A DNA stretch of 5,401 nucleotides from Chloroflexota bacterium (GCA_022707665.1 JAKJAE010000219.1:1-5401), one strand, 5' to 3'. Positions 1-5,401 are shown, counted from the first letter of the stretch. Numbers and translations: made by a program. The notes: generated from the sequence alone by a model not told the origin.

Positions 1-189
1 ACGGACTTTGGCTGGGCCGTGAGTGCTGGCGATGTGGATGGCGATGGCCTCGATGACATAATCATTGGCGCGCCCCAGTACAGACTGGGAGGACAGAAGT
101 GCGGAAAGGTGTTCCTCTACCCGGGTTCACAGGCGCAGCCCCTGCCCTATGCCGTTTTCCTCCCCCTTGTCCTGAGAGCAGCACCGTGA
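1..189 (+). CDS. FG-GAP repeat (integrin-alpha-like beta-propeller) secreted protein, C-terminal fragment
   Basis: This is the last 62 residues of a protein whose start lies before the window, read in frame from base 1 to the TGA at 187-189. It contains a classic FG-GAP blade: an F-G-W-A-V-S strand (residues 3-8), then the calcium-binding loop D11-x-D13-x-D15-G-x-x-D19, then an IIIGAP strand and a GKVFLYPGS strand. Such repeats form calcium-stabilised beta-propellers in extracellular or surface proteins, often in adhesion or carbohydrate-binding roles. After the last blade a short linker leads to a hydrophobic tail, YAVFLPLVLRAAP, at the extreme C-terminus. This resembles the YLPLVLR-type motif that I recall from many secreted Chloroflexota proteins; its function is not known to me. 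The stop overlaps by GTGA a GTG that probably starts the downstream kinase gene, so the two may be co-transcribed. The exact substrate or ligand cannot be told from this fragment. Confidence 0.88.
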   Translation, partial: TDFGWAVSAGDVDGDGLDDIIIGAPQYRLGGQKCGKVFLYPGSQAQPLPYAVFLPLVLRAAP

Positions 190-318
190 AGCTCGTCGAG
201 TACCTCTTCCTCCTGTTACGGCAGTTCGTCGGCGGGCCTTGTCATTGCGCTGAGCCGCCGCCGCTCGGGCACCCACCCCCGCGAGGCGTGGCTGGCCTGG
301 GGATTCGGCTTCGGCTTC
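186..318 (+). other. Frame-displaced N-terminal part of the sensor kinase (two membrane helices)
   Basis: A GTG at 186 overlaps the stop of the FG-GAP gene and has a weak purine-rich GAGAG at 173-177. It opens a frame reading (M)KLVEYLFLLLRQFVGG, a plausible first membrane helix, up to about base 236. Beyond that this frame becomes Pro/Arg/His-rich and non-protein-like. From about 235 the next frame, which is the frame of the main kinase, reads GLVIALSRRRSGTHPREAW and then a hydrophobic stretch running through AWLAWGFGFGFVREAFMV into the kinase ORF. One extra G in GGCGGG (231-236) accounts for this; without it the two parts join as F-V-G-G-L-V-I-A-L. The corrected kinase would be 985 aa with seven membrane segments. 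This may be a sequencing or assembly error, a true mutation, or less likely recoding; the sequence alone cannot decide. Confidence 0.7.
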
Positions 319-3144
319 GTGCGCGAGGCCTTCATGGTGATCCACGTGAGCCTGCGCATCGCCAACCCGGCCATCAACGAGACGCAGCCCTTTATCGTGA
401 TGGAGCCCCTCGAGCACGCGCTGGCGCTCATCGCCGTGGCGATCGTCGCCGGAGCGTTCATCCGCTACGTCCTCAAGGAAGAGCGCCTCGCGCGCCGCTA
501 TATGCTGATCGCCATCGCCGTGGCGCTCCTCTGTTACGCCACTGTGTCTCCTTCGTGGATCCGCGAGGTACGGCTCGATCCCGAGGTGCGCTTCCACCAG
601 ACGTGGGGCGCGTGGGCCTTCCATGGCTCGGCGCTCGTCCTCATCGGCGCGGCCATCCTGATACTCCTACAGAAACGAACGTGGCTCAGCAACATCGTCA
701 TCATAGCCCTGCTGATGTTCTTCTTGGGCGAGGGACTGCTGCTCTTGAACTATGCCACGGGCCGCGCCTACTCCGGGTTCATCTGCCCCATCGGCAATCT
801 CCTGCACATCCTGGCGGTCCCATTGCTGGGCTTCATCTACCTGCGCGAGCAGACGCTGGAGAAACGCGAGGCCGAGGCTCAGCTCGAGGCCTACCGCGGC
901 CACCTGGAAGAGCTCGTCGCTGCCCGGACCGAGGAACTCACCGAGACGAATCGCAAACTCATGCAGGAGATCGTCGAACGCCAGCGGGCGGAGGCGGCGC
1001 TATCACGTCTGAGCCGCCACCACGAGTTGATCCTCAACTCCGCAGGCGAAGGCATCTTCGGCGTCGATGTCGACGGACACCATACCTTCGTCAACCGCGC
1101 TGCCGCTGATATGCTCGGTTACGAACCCGCGGAGCTCATCGGGGGCCTCAGCCACGCCATCTGGCACCACTCCTATCCCGACGGGCGCCCCTACCCCGAA
1201 GTGGCCTGCCCTCTGCACAACGGATACAAGACGGGCAAAGTCCGCCAGGGGGATGACCAGCTCTTCTGGCGGCGCGATGGGACCAGCTTCCCGGTGCACT
1301 ACGTGAGTACGCCGATCTACGAAGGCGAGACTCTGCGCGGCGCCGTCGTCGTCTTCCAGGACATCAGTGAGGCCAAGCGGGCCCAGGCCGAGATCGTGCA
1401 GCGCAGCTCGGAGCTGGCCCTTCAGAACACGATCGCGGCGACGTTGAGCCAGTCGCTCGACCTGCAACGCATCCTCGATACGACGCTCCAGACCGCATTG
1501 GGAGCGCTGGAGGTTGAGGCCGGGTGTATCCACCTCACGAACGGGAACGGCCGCACGCTCGCGCCGGAGGCCACGTGCGGGGGACAGCAATACAAAGCTT
1601 GGGCGTGCTGCTCGTGGTATCAGGCGGCGTGCAGCCGCATTGCGCAGGAGGCCGTCGCCACTGGGCTGCCGGTCACGCTTGCAGTTGCGCCCGGCGATGA
1701 CTGCCCGGATCCCGAGTCTCTCTGCGAGACCCCCACCAACACGCTCCTGTCCATCCCGCTGATGGCCAAGGGCAAGGCCGTGGGTGCGCTGACCCTGGCA
1801 GCCCGCCACACGGATGGCCTAACCGCCAACACGGCGCTGCTGACAAGCATCGGCAACCAAATCGGCGTGGCGGTGGAGAACGCCCGGCTGCACCAGGAGA
1901 CGCAGCGATGGGCGGATCAACTTGCCGCATTGCACGGGGCCAGTGTCAGGCTCAACACCACGCTGGAAGTGGACGAGATCTATGCGGGCATCGTCGAGGA
2001 GTCGATGGGCCTGTTGCAGTGCCATGCGGCGGCGCTCTTCCTCTGGCAGGAGTATGACCAGGCGCCGGTCCGCGTGCTGGCGCGTGGGCTGCCGGAGATC
2101 GACCCTCAGACGGCAGGTGGAACGGACGCGCAGAAGCAACTTCCCGTTCACCTCTCGCTGGAGGAGGTCAAGCGCCTTTCGGATTCCATCCGGGCTCACG
2201 AGATCCTCGTCGTTCCCGACGTCGCCCACGACGACCGGATGGAGCTCCACTGGTCAAAGAAGCTTGGACTGCAGGCCGTCCTGGGCCTGCCGCTCTGGGG
2301 GGCTGACCGGCCCCTTGGCTTTCTGTTCATCATCGACCGCGCGTCGACACGAGCGTGGCGCCAGGATGAGATCGACCTCGCCGAGAGCTTCGGTAACCTC
2401 GCCTCCATCATCCTGGAAAAGGCCTGGCTCCACAGCCAGGCAGAACGGGCCGCGGCCCTGGAAGAGCGACAGCGCCTTGCCGCGGATATGCACGACGGGC
2501 TGGCCCAGACGCTCTCCTACCTGGGCCACCAGGTGGACGGGCTGACCGAGGTGGCGGCGTCCGAACGCGTGCGGTCAGGCGCGACCCCGGAGAGCCCTGG
2601 TGCGCCCGCTTGCGAGTATGCCGACACCATCGTTGCGGCAAGCTCGCGCATGCGCGGCATCATCGATGACGCCACGGCCGAGGTACGCCGGTTCATCGCC
2701 GGCCTCCACGTCCAACCGCGGCCGCCGCGGGCGCTGCAGGCGGTGCTGGAGGACGCATTGGCTGCAGCCGAACCCGATGGCCCCGTGTCGGCCCGGTTCG
2801 AGACTGATCTGACCCTCCCTCTCTACGTCTCCGAGGCCGTGAGCGAACAGATCACGCGCATCGTCAGGGAGGCCCTCCGCAACGCCGGGGGCCACGGCGG
2901 CGCGACGCAGGTGATCGTCAGGCTCCAGGCCACCGAGACCCACGGGAGCATCACCATTGCCGACGATGGCCGTGGGTTCGATCCGGAAACGCCGGTCAGC
3001 GACGGGCGAGGCCACTTCGGGTTGAGCATCATGCGCGCCCGCGCAGCCCGCATCGGCGGGCGCCTGGACGTCAATTCCACTCCGGGGAGAGGTACGGTTG
3101 TCGCCCTTGAGTGGCCGGTTGGGCCCGCACGGAGCCAGGAATGA
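319..3144 (+). CDS. Membrane-bound sensor histidine kinase, 7TM-like/PAS/GAF/GAF/HisKA_3/HATPase_c (NarX-type)
   Basis: This kinase autophosphorylates on His and passes phosphate to a response regulator, almost certainly the NarL-type one encoded next. From the GTG at 319 (ATG at 334 is an alternative) it has about five membrane helices (residues 33-51, 60-77, 96-117, 122-144, 154-175); two more lie upstream across an apparent frameshift. A coiled coil (about 175-235) leads to a PAS domain (232-352) of the variant with an HxxxPDGxPYP...CPL segment and WRRDGTSFPV. Two GAF domains follow (about 370-525 and 534-706); the first is unusually cysteine-rich. The HisKA_3 H-box is ERQRLAADMHDGLAQ, with His725 as phosphoacceptor and D726-x-x-x-Q730 matching the family phosphatase motif. 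The ATPase domain shows an N-box (E851, N855, H859), DDGRGF (882-887), GHFGLSIM (898-905) and TPGRGT (921-926), so it looks catalytically intact. A Gly/Pro/Ser-rich insert at 745-765 lengthens the dimerisation hairpin. The signal sensed is unknown. Confidence 0.93.
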   Translation: MREAFMVIHVSLRIANPAINETQPFIVMEPLEHALALIAVAIVAGAFIRYVLKEERLARRYMLIAIAVALLCYATVSPSWIREVRLDPEVRFHQTWGAWAFHGSALVLIGAAILILLQKRTWLSNIVIIALLMFFLGEGLLLLNYATGRAYSGFICPIGNLLHILAVPLLGFIYLREQTLEKREAEAQLEAYRGHLEELVAARTEELTETNRKLMQEIVERQRAEAALSRLSRHHELILNSAGEGIFGVDVDGHHTFVNRAAADMLGYEPAELIGGLSHAIWHHSYPDGRPYPEVACPLHNGYKTGKVRQGDDQLFWRRDGTSFPVHYVSTPIYEGETLRGAVVVFQDISEAKRAQAEIVQRSSELALQNTIAATLSQSLDLQRILDTTLQTALGALEVEAGCIHLTNGNGRTLAPEATCGGQQYKAWACCSWYQAACSRIAQEAVATGLPVTLAVAPGDDCPDPESLCETPTNTLLSIPLMAKGKAVGALTLAARHTDGLTANTALLTSIGNQIGVAVENARLHQETQRWADQLAALHGASVRLNTTLEVDEIYAGIVEESMGLLQCHAAALFLWQEYDQAPVRVLARGLPEIDPQTAGGTDAQKQLPVHLSLEEVKRLSDSIRAHEILVVPDVAHDDRMELHWSKKLGLQAVLGLPLWGADRPLGFLFIIDRASTRAWRQDEIDLAESFGNLASIILEKAWLHSQAERAAALEERQRLAADMHDGLAQTLSYLGHQVDGLTEVAASERVRSGATPESPGAPACEYADTIVAASSRMRGIIDDATAEVRRFIAGLHVQPRPPRALQAVLEDALAAAEPDGPVSARFETDLTLPLYVSEAVSEQITRIVREALRNAGGHGGATQVIVRLQATETHGSITIADDGRGFDPETPVSDGRGHFGLSIMRARAARIGGRLDVNSTPGRGTVVALEWPVGPARSQE

Positions 3145-3224
3145 GGGGCCGGAGTCTCACGCGCCTGTGCCGCGGCCTGAACGATGGGGACGTAATGCAA
3201 GCGTCAGGGATTGTGATAGGATGA
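3141..3224 (+). CDS. Possible 27-aa small ORF bridging kinase and regulator by double ATGA overlaps
   Basis: An ATG at 3141 overlaps the kinase stop (ATGA, 3141-3144) and opens 27 codons ending in a TGA at 3222-3224. That TGA overlaps an in-frame ATG of the response regulator (ATGA, 3221-3224). A GGAG at 3131-3134 sits six bases before the start. The peptide is basic at its N-terminus (MRGRSLTRLCRGLND) and ends GDVMQASGIVIG. I recognise no domain in it. It could be a genuine small protein, a translated spacer that passes ribosomes from kinase to regulator, or chance. The two four-base overlaps are the only real argument in favour; there is no coding evidence beyond that. Confidence 0.27.
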   Translation: MRGRSLTRLCRGLNDGDVMQASGIVIG

Positions 3225-3229
3225 CGTCT

Positions 3230-3925
3230 ATGGCAGTGATACGCGTTCTATTAGCCGATGACCATCAGCTCTTTCGCGAGGGCCTCGCGAACATTCTCGA
3301 TGCCCAGCCCGACTTCGAGGTCGTGGGTGAGGCCGACGATGGCCTCGAGGTGTTTGTCAAGGCCCGCGACCTCAACCCGGACCTGATCCTGATGGACGTG
3401 GGCATGCCAGGGTGTGACGGCGTGGAAGCCTGCGAGCACATCAAGGCCGCGATGCCCCACATCACGATCGTGATGCTCACGGTCCAGGACGAGGACGAGA
3501 AGCTCTTCGAGGCCCTGCAGAACGGCGCCCAGGGCTACCTGCTCAAGAGCATCCGCTCCTGGGACCTCGTGGAGATGCTCCGCGGGGCTATGCGAGGTGA
3601 GGCGGCCATTACCGCCGCCCTGGGAGGCCGCATGCTCGCCGAGTTCCGCAGGCTGGCCCGCCAGTCCGGCCGTGCCGTCGACGACGAGAGCGCGGCCCTG
3701 ACGGCCCGCGAGCAGGACGTGCTCAGCCTCGTCGCCGAGGGCGCCACGGATCAGGAGATCGCCGACAGCCTGAGCATCAGCATCCACACAGTCAAGACGC
3801 ACATGCGCAACATCCTGGCCAAGCTACAGCTCAGCAAGCGCCACGAAGCGGCGCAGTACGCCCTCCGCGAGGGCCTGATCCCGCCACGGGGACGCGCCAC
3901 TAACGGCGTGTACAGGGGCGCCTAA
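3230..3925 (+). CDS. NarL/FixJ-family response regulator (REC + LuxR-type HTH)
   Basis: This 231-aa cytoplasmic transcription factor is the expected partner of the HisKA_3 kinase directly upstream. The receiver domain (about residues 3-120) has all canonical residues: D10/D11 in LLADDH, phosphoacceptor D56 in PDLILMDVGMPG, T84 in IVMLT, and K106 in GYLLKS. A linker of about 30 residues leads to a LuxR/GerE-type DNA-binding domain (about 155-218) with LTAREQDVLSLVAEGATDQEIADSL and the recognition helix around HTVKTHMRNILAKL. Phosphorylation of D56 would be expected to release the HTH for dimerisation and DNA binding, as in NarL. I chose ATG 3230 because AGGA (3218-3221) lies eight bases upstream and the protein then begins MAVIRVLLADDH. 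ATG 3221 is equally in frame, adds only three residues, has AGGGA at 3206-3210, and overlaps the stop of the small ORF before it. The gene ends 55 bases before a strong terminator. Confidence 0.95.
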   Translation: MAVIRVLLADDHQLFREGLANILDAQPDFEVVGEADDGLEVFVKARDLNPDLILMDVGMPGCDGVEACEHIKAAMPHITIVMLTVQDEDEKLFEALQNGAQGYLLKSIRSWDLVEMLRGAMRGEAAITAALGGRMLAEFRRLARQSGRAVDDESAALTAREQDVLSLVAEGATDQEIADSLSISIHTVKTHMRNILAKLQLSKRHEAAQYALREGLIPPRGRATNGVYRGA

Positions 3926-3980
3926 TCCTCGCCGTCAAATGACCTAAGTACCTAACGTTCGCGGCCTAATTCCTCTAACC

Positions 3981-4011
3981 AAAAGAGCGATCCAAAAGAT
4001 CGCTCTTTTTT
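3981..4011 (+). terminator. Intrinsic (rho-independent) terminator after the response regulator
   Basis: A perfect 12-bp stem is formed by 3981-3992 (AAAAGAGCGATC) and 3998-4009 (GATCGCTCTTTT) around a five-base loop CAAAA, with a run of six T at 4006-4011. It stands out as an AT-rich island in GC-rich surroundings and ends the kinase-regulator unit. The A-run on the 5' side gives a four-T tail on the other strand, so weak bidirectional activity is possible, though no convergent gene is seen. Confidence 0.93.
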
Positions 4012-4116
4012 CATACCTCGGGCCGGGTTTGACTGATTGCGGCGGGAGGCCTCCGCGTGGTACTGTAGAGGCATCCTGACCAGCTTCGGGACCACCTTCC
4101 TGTCCCTTCACCCACC

Positions 4117-4121
4117 GGAGG
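4117..4121 (+). promoter_or_regulatory. Strong Shine-Dalgarno (GGAGG) of the leader ORF
   Basis: GGAGG lies six bases before the ATG at 4128, which opens only a 16-codon frame. The downstream receiver gene at 4181 has no comparably good site of its own: the bases just before it are GATCGTGTGAC. This is why translation of that gene is likely to depend on ribosomes loaded here. Confidence 0.6.
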
Positions 4122-4127
4122 ACGCAT

Positions 4128-4178
4128 ATGCGAAAACGACTGACCCTTCCGCCCGTCGCGATGACCGTGATCGTGTGA
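4128..4178 (+). CDS. 16-aa leader ORF preceding the degenerate receiver gene
   Basis: The frame reads MRKRLTLPPVAMTVIV and stops at TGA 4176-4178. Its initiation site is one of the two best in the window (GGAGG plus six-base spacer). Its stop overlaps a GTG at 4175 and lies two bases before ATG 4181 of the next gene, an arrangement typical of translational coupling. The start region closely resembles that of the secreted-protein gene at 4617: both have CGGAGGAC shortly before ATGCGAAA, and both peptides begin MRKR followed by a hydrophobic stretch. It may therefore be a leader peptide, or the truncated signal-peptide start of a lost paralogue reused as a ribosome-loading site. Nothing suggests an attenuator: there is no run of one amino acid and I see no terminator hairpin behind it. 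Confidence 0.4.
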   Translation: MRKRLTLPPVAMTVIV

Positions 4179-4180
4179 CG

Positions 4181-4585
4181 ATGAACGCCCAGCAGCTCGT
4201 CGTGCTCTACGGGGATTCGCTCCTGCTCGACAGTGTGGAGGCGATCCTGGCGGATGAAGCCCAGATCAGCGTCATCCGTCTGCTCACCGCCACCCCGGAG
4301 GTCGCCGAGCGCATCTGTGCCCTGGCGCCGGACCTCGTGATCTTCGACCTCGACGCCAGCAATTTCCGCGGCCTCATCCCCTTCCTCAAGGCGTGCCCCG
4401 GCGCCGCCCTGCTTGGCCTCGACATCGCCACCAACCGGGTGGTGAGCCTGACCTCCCACGTCCATACGGTGGCCAACCAGGAAGACCTGCGAAGGGTGGT
4501 TGAGCGCTATGTGGATCGGATCGTGTCGGACCCCCGCCCGGAAGCCAGCCCGCGCCCCACGGTGGAGCGAGCCATATCAGCGTAA
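4181..4585 (+). CDS. Stand-alone degenerate (pseudo-)receiver domain protein
   Basis: The 134-aa product starts MNAQQLVVLYGDSLLLDSVEAIL and has the length and alternating pattern of a single receiver domain. PDLVIFDLDA places an Asp at residue 56, where the neighbouring regulator has its phosphoacceptor. The other receiver residues are poor: the N-terminal acidic pair is reduced to G11-D12, the Thr/Ser after strand 4 is replaced within LLGLDI (77-82), and no Lys is found near HTVANQEDL (95-103) where one is required. The C-terminal 20 residues are Pro/Arg-rich. There is no output domain. I infer a phosphorylation-independent or weakly phosphorylated partner protein, perhaps acting on the adjacent kinase system; this is not shown. 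ATG 4181 is chosen because the receiver fold begins right after it; the frame is open back to 4037 but that upstream part looks non-coding. GTG 4175 is a possible alternative. Confidence 0.78.
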   Translation: MNAQQLVVLYGDSLLLDSVEAILADEAQISVIRLLTATPEVAERICALAPDLVIFDLDASNFRGLIPFLKACPGAALLGLDIATNRVVSLTSHVHTVANQEDLRRVVERYVDRIVSDPRPEASPRPTVERAISA

Positions 4586-4604
4586 GTCCGGACTTCATTC
4601 ATAC

Positions 4605-4609
4605 GGAGG
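4605..4609 (+). promoter_or_regulatory. Shine-Dalgarno (GGAGG) deciding the start of the secreted-protein gene
   Basis: GGAGG is seven bases before ATG 4617. A second ATG at 4612 is only two bases from the site and opens a frame that closes after nine codons, so 4617 is the true start. The 31-base gap from the receiver stop contains no terminator, so read-through from the receiver gene is likely. Confidence 0.75.
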
Positions 4610-4616
4610 ACATGCG

Positions 4617-5401
4617 ATGCGAAAGAGACCGATCATCCTGATCACCCTGGCAGTTGTGGGCGCCCTGATGCTCGTGGGCGCCGTTTTGGCCGACGACGGG
4701 GCCACGTTCGTGAAGAACGTCTCCGGCACGCCGGACCAGGAGACCGAGCGCGCCAATCTGCTGCAGATGAACTTCTACGTTCCTATGCAGAATGCCAACG
4801 GCAGGCTCCTCATCGAAGGTGAGGACGAAGCTACGAAGTACTACGTCGACTACCCCGGCGACGATACCCAAAAGGTGCTAAGCTACACCCTTGGGTATGC
4901 CAAGCCGCTGGTGGCGGTCTACATCGACGCGCTCCCGGAGGAGCATGAGGAGGAAGAGGAAGAGGGCATCTACAGCATCCTGAGCGGCGCTGGCTTCGGC
5001 GCTCACGATGCCTATGGCACCTACTCGCTCGATGACGGCCACACCTGGAAGGCGACCAACCTCTCCAACTCGGCTGCGCTGTCATCCTTTACGCTGGAAA
5101 ACGGTGAGCCCTACCCGGGCGATGCACACAACATGACCTTCGCCATCGCCGACGACAAGGTGCTTGTTGGCTGGATCAGCAAGTACTGCGACGAGGGCAA
5201 CCCGCTCTACCGCTTCCAGCCTGAAGACATTGTCGCGTTGCAGACGACCTACGGCCTGCCAGACCTCTACGTGCACGACATCTGGGGCGTCAACGGCAAA
5301 CAGGGATCCCACAACTATGTCGAGGAGGGCTTCCTCGATGTGGGTGAGATCCCCTACTCCTGTGTCTGGTCGGCACGCGGGCAGCTCATATCCACGACGC
5401 T
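4617..5401 (+). CDS. Secreted protein with signal peptide and Asp-box, 5' part only
   Basis: The frame is open from ATG 4617 to the end of the window (261 codons and two bases), so the C-terminus is missing. Residues 1-25 are a textbook Sec signal peptide: MRKR, a hydrophobic core of about 18 residues, and V23-L-A25 before the acidic DDG. The mature part starts ATFVKNVSGTPDQETERANLL. It carries a Glu-rich acidic patch (EEHEEEEEEG, 108-117) and an Asp-box S137-L-D-D-G-H-T-W144, the turn motif of sialidase-like beta-propellers and related secreted proteins. Later segments include DDKVLVGWISKYCDEGNP, DLYVHDIWGVNGKQG and VGEIPYSCVWSARGQL. The last two resemble, from memory, bacterial proteins named 'choice-of-anchor O'; if that is right a C-terminal cell-surface anchor should lie beyond the window. 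Catalytic function is not evident from this part. It may be transcribed with the receiver gene 31 bases upstream. Confidence 0.85.
   Translation, partial: MRKRPIILITLAVVGALMLVGAVLADDGATFVKNVSGTPDQETERANLLQMNFYVPMQNANGRLLIEGEDEATKYYVDYPGDDTQKVLSYTLGYAKPLVAVYIDALPEEHEEEEEEGIYSILSGAGFGAHDAYGTYSLDDGHTWKATNLSNSAALSSFTLENGEPYPGDAHNMTFAIADDKVLVGWISKYCDEGNPLYRFQPEDIVALQTTYGLPDLYVHDIWGVNGKQGSHNYVEEGFLDVGEIPYSCVWSARGQLISTT

Noticed and set aside
99..1109. Long + strand ORF overlapping the FG-GAP end and the kinase start
   Set aside because: Only its part from 186 to about 236 looks like protein. The rest is Arg/Pro/His-rich, out of frame with a well-supported kinase, and is a high-GC shadow.
1003..1809. 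268-codon ORF on the - strand inside the kinase
   Set aside because: It lies opposite well-supported PAS and GAF coding sequence, has no recognisable domain, and is the usual antisense shadow of GC-rich coding sequence.
3251..3802. 183-codon ORF on the - strand inside the response regulator
   Set aside because: It is antisense to an unambiguous REC-LuxR gene with every key residue intact; composition only.
4045..4054. Perfect 10-bp palindrome GGAGGCCTCC in the receiver promoter region
   Set aside because: The symmetry does not extend outwards and a GC-rich palindrome of this length is expected by chance; no evidence for an operator.
4029..4066. Possible promoter upstream of the leader/receiver genes: TTGACT (4029-4034), TTGCGG (4037-4042), TACTGT (4061-4066)
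   Set aside because: TTGACT is 26 bases from the only -10-like hexamer, and the 18-base alternative TTGCGG/TACTGT matches consensus poorly. A promoter is expected after the terminator but I cannot place it.
4037..4180. Upstream in-frame extension of the receiver gene to 4037
   Set aside because: The extension would pass through the leader's Shine-Dalgarno and start in another frame, has no ribosome site of its own, and reads as non-homologous sequence before a natural receiver N-terminus at 4181.
1..5401. CRISPR arrays, tRNAs, rRNAs, insertion sequences or attachment sites
   Set aside because: No regularly spaced repeats, cloverleaf-like segments, transposase motifs or terminal inverted repeats were seen on either strand.

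Overview
The window is GC-rich bacterial DNA in which every supportable gene lies on the + strand. It reads as part of a signalling locus from a free-living bacterium with a complex sensory repertoire. Three things point, with modest confidence, to Chloroflexota (Anaerolineae-like): the FLPLVLR-type tail on a secreted FG-GAP protein, a large PAS/GAF/HisKA_3 sensor kinase paired with a NarL-type regulator, and a small degenerate receiver of the 'VVLYGDSLLL' type. No rRNA, marker gene or other decisive taxonomic evidence is present.

Layout. (1) 1-189: the C-terminal end of an extracellular FG-GAP (integrin-alpha-like) beta-propeller protein. (2) 186-3144: a hybrid-domain sensor histidine kinase. 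The uninterrupted frame begins at 319 (941 aa), but residues that clearly belong to its N-terminus are encoded upstream from a GTG at 186 that overlaps the stop of the FG-GAP gene. The two parts are separated by an apparent one-base insertion near 231-236; removing it gives a 985-aa protein with seven membrane segments. (3) 3141-3224: a 27-codon ORF that overlaps the kinase stop by ATGA and also ends in an ATGA with an upstream start of the next gene. (4) 3230-3925: the NarL/FixJ-type response regulator that is the obvious partner of the kinase. (5) 3981-4011: a strong intrinsic terminator that closes this unit. (6) 4128-4178: a 16-aa leader ORF with a strong Shine-Dalgarno, followed two bases later by (7) 4181-4585, a 134-aa stand-alone degenerate receiver protein. 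(8) 4617-5401: the first 261 codons of a secreted protein with a signal peptide and one Asp-box, running off the window.

Working model. A membrane sensor kinase, probably with a redox- or ligand-sensitive cytoplasmic GAF region, phosphorylates the LuxR-type regulator. The small receiver-like protein downstream may modulate that pathway or act as a phosphorylation-independent partner. The flanking secreted beta-propeller-like proteins are candidate targets or simply neighbours. The kinase-regulator pairing is firm; the links to the other genes are inference from proximity. The longest region without a proposed gene is 3926-4127 (202 bases), which holds the terminator and otherwise only weak promoter-like sequence.
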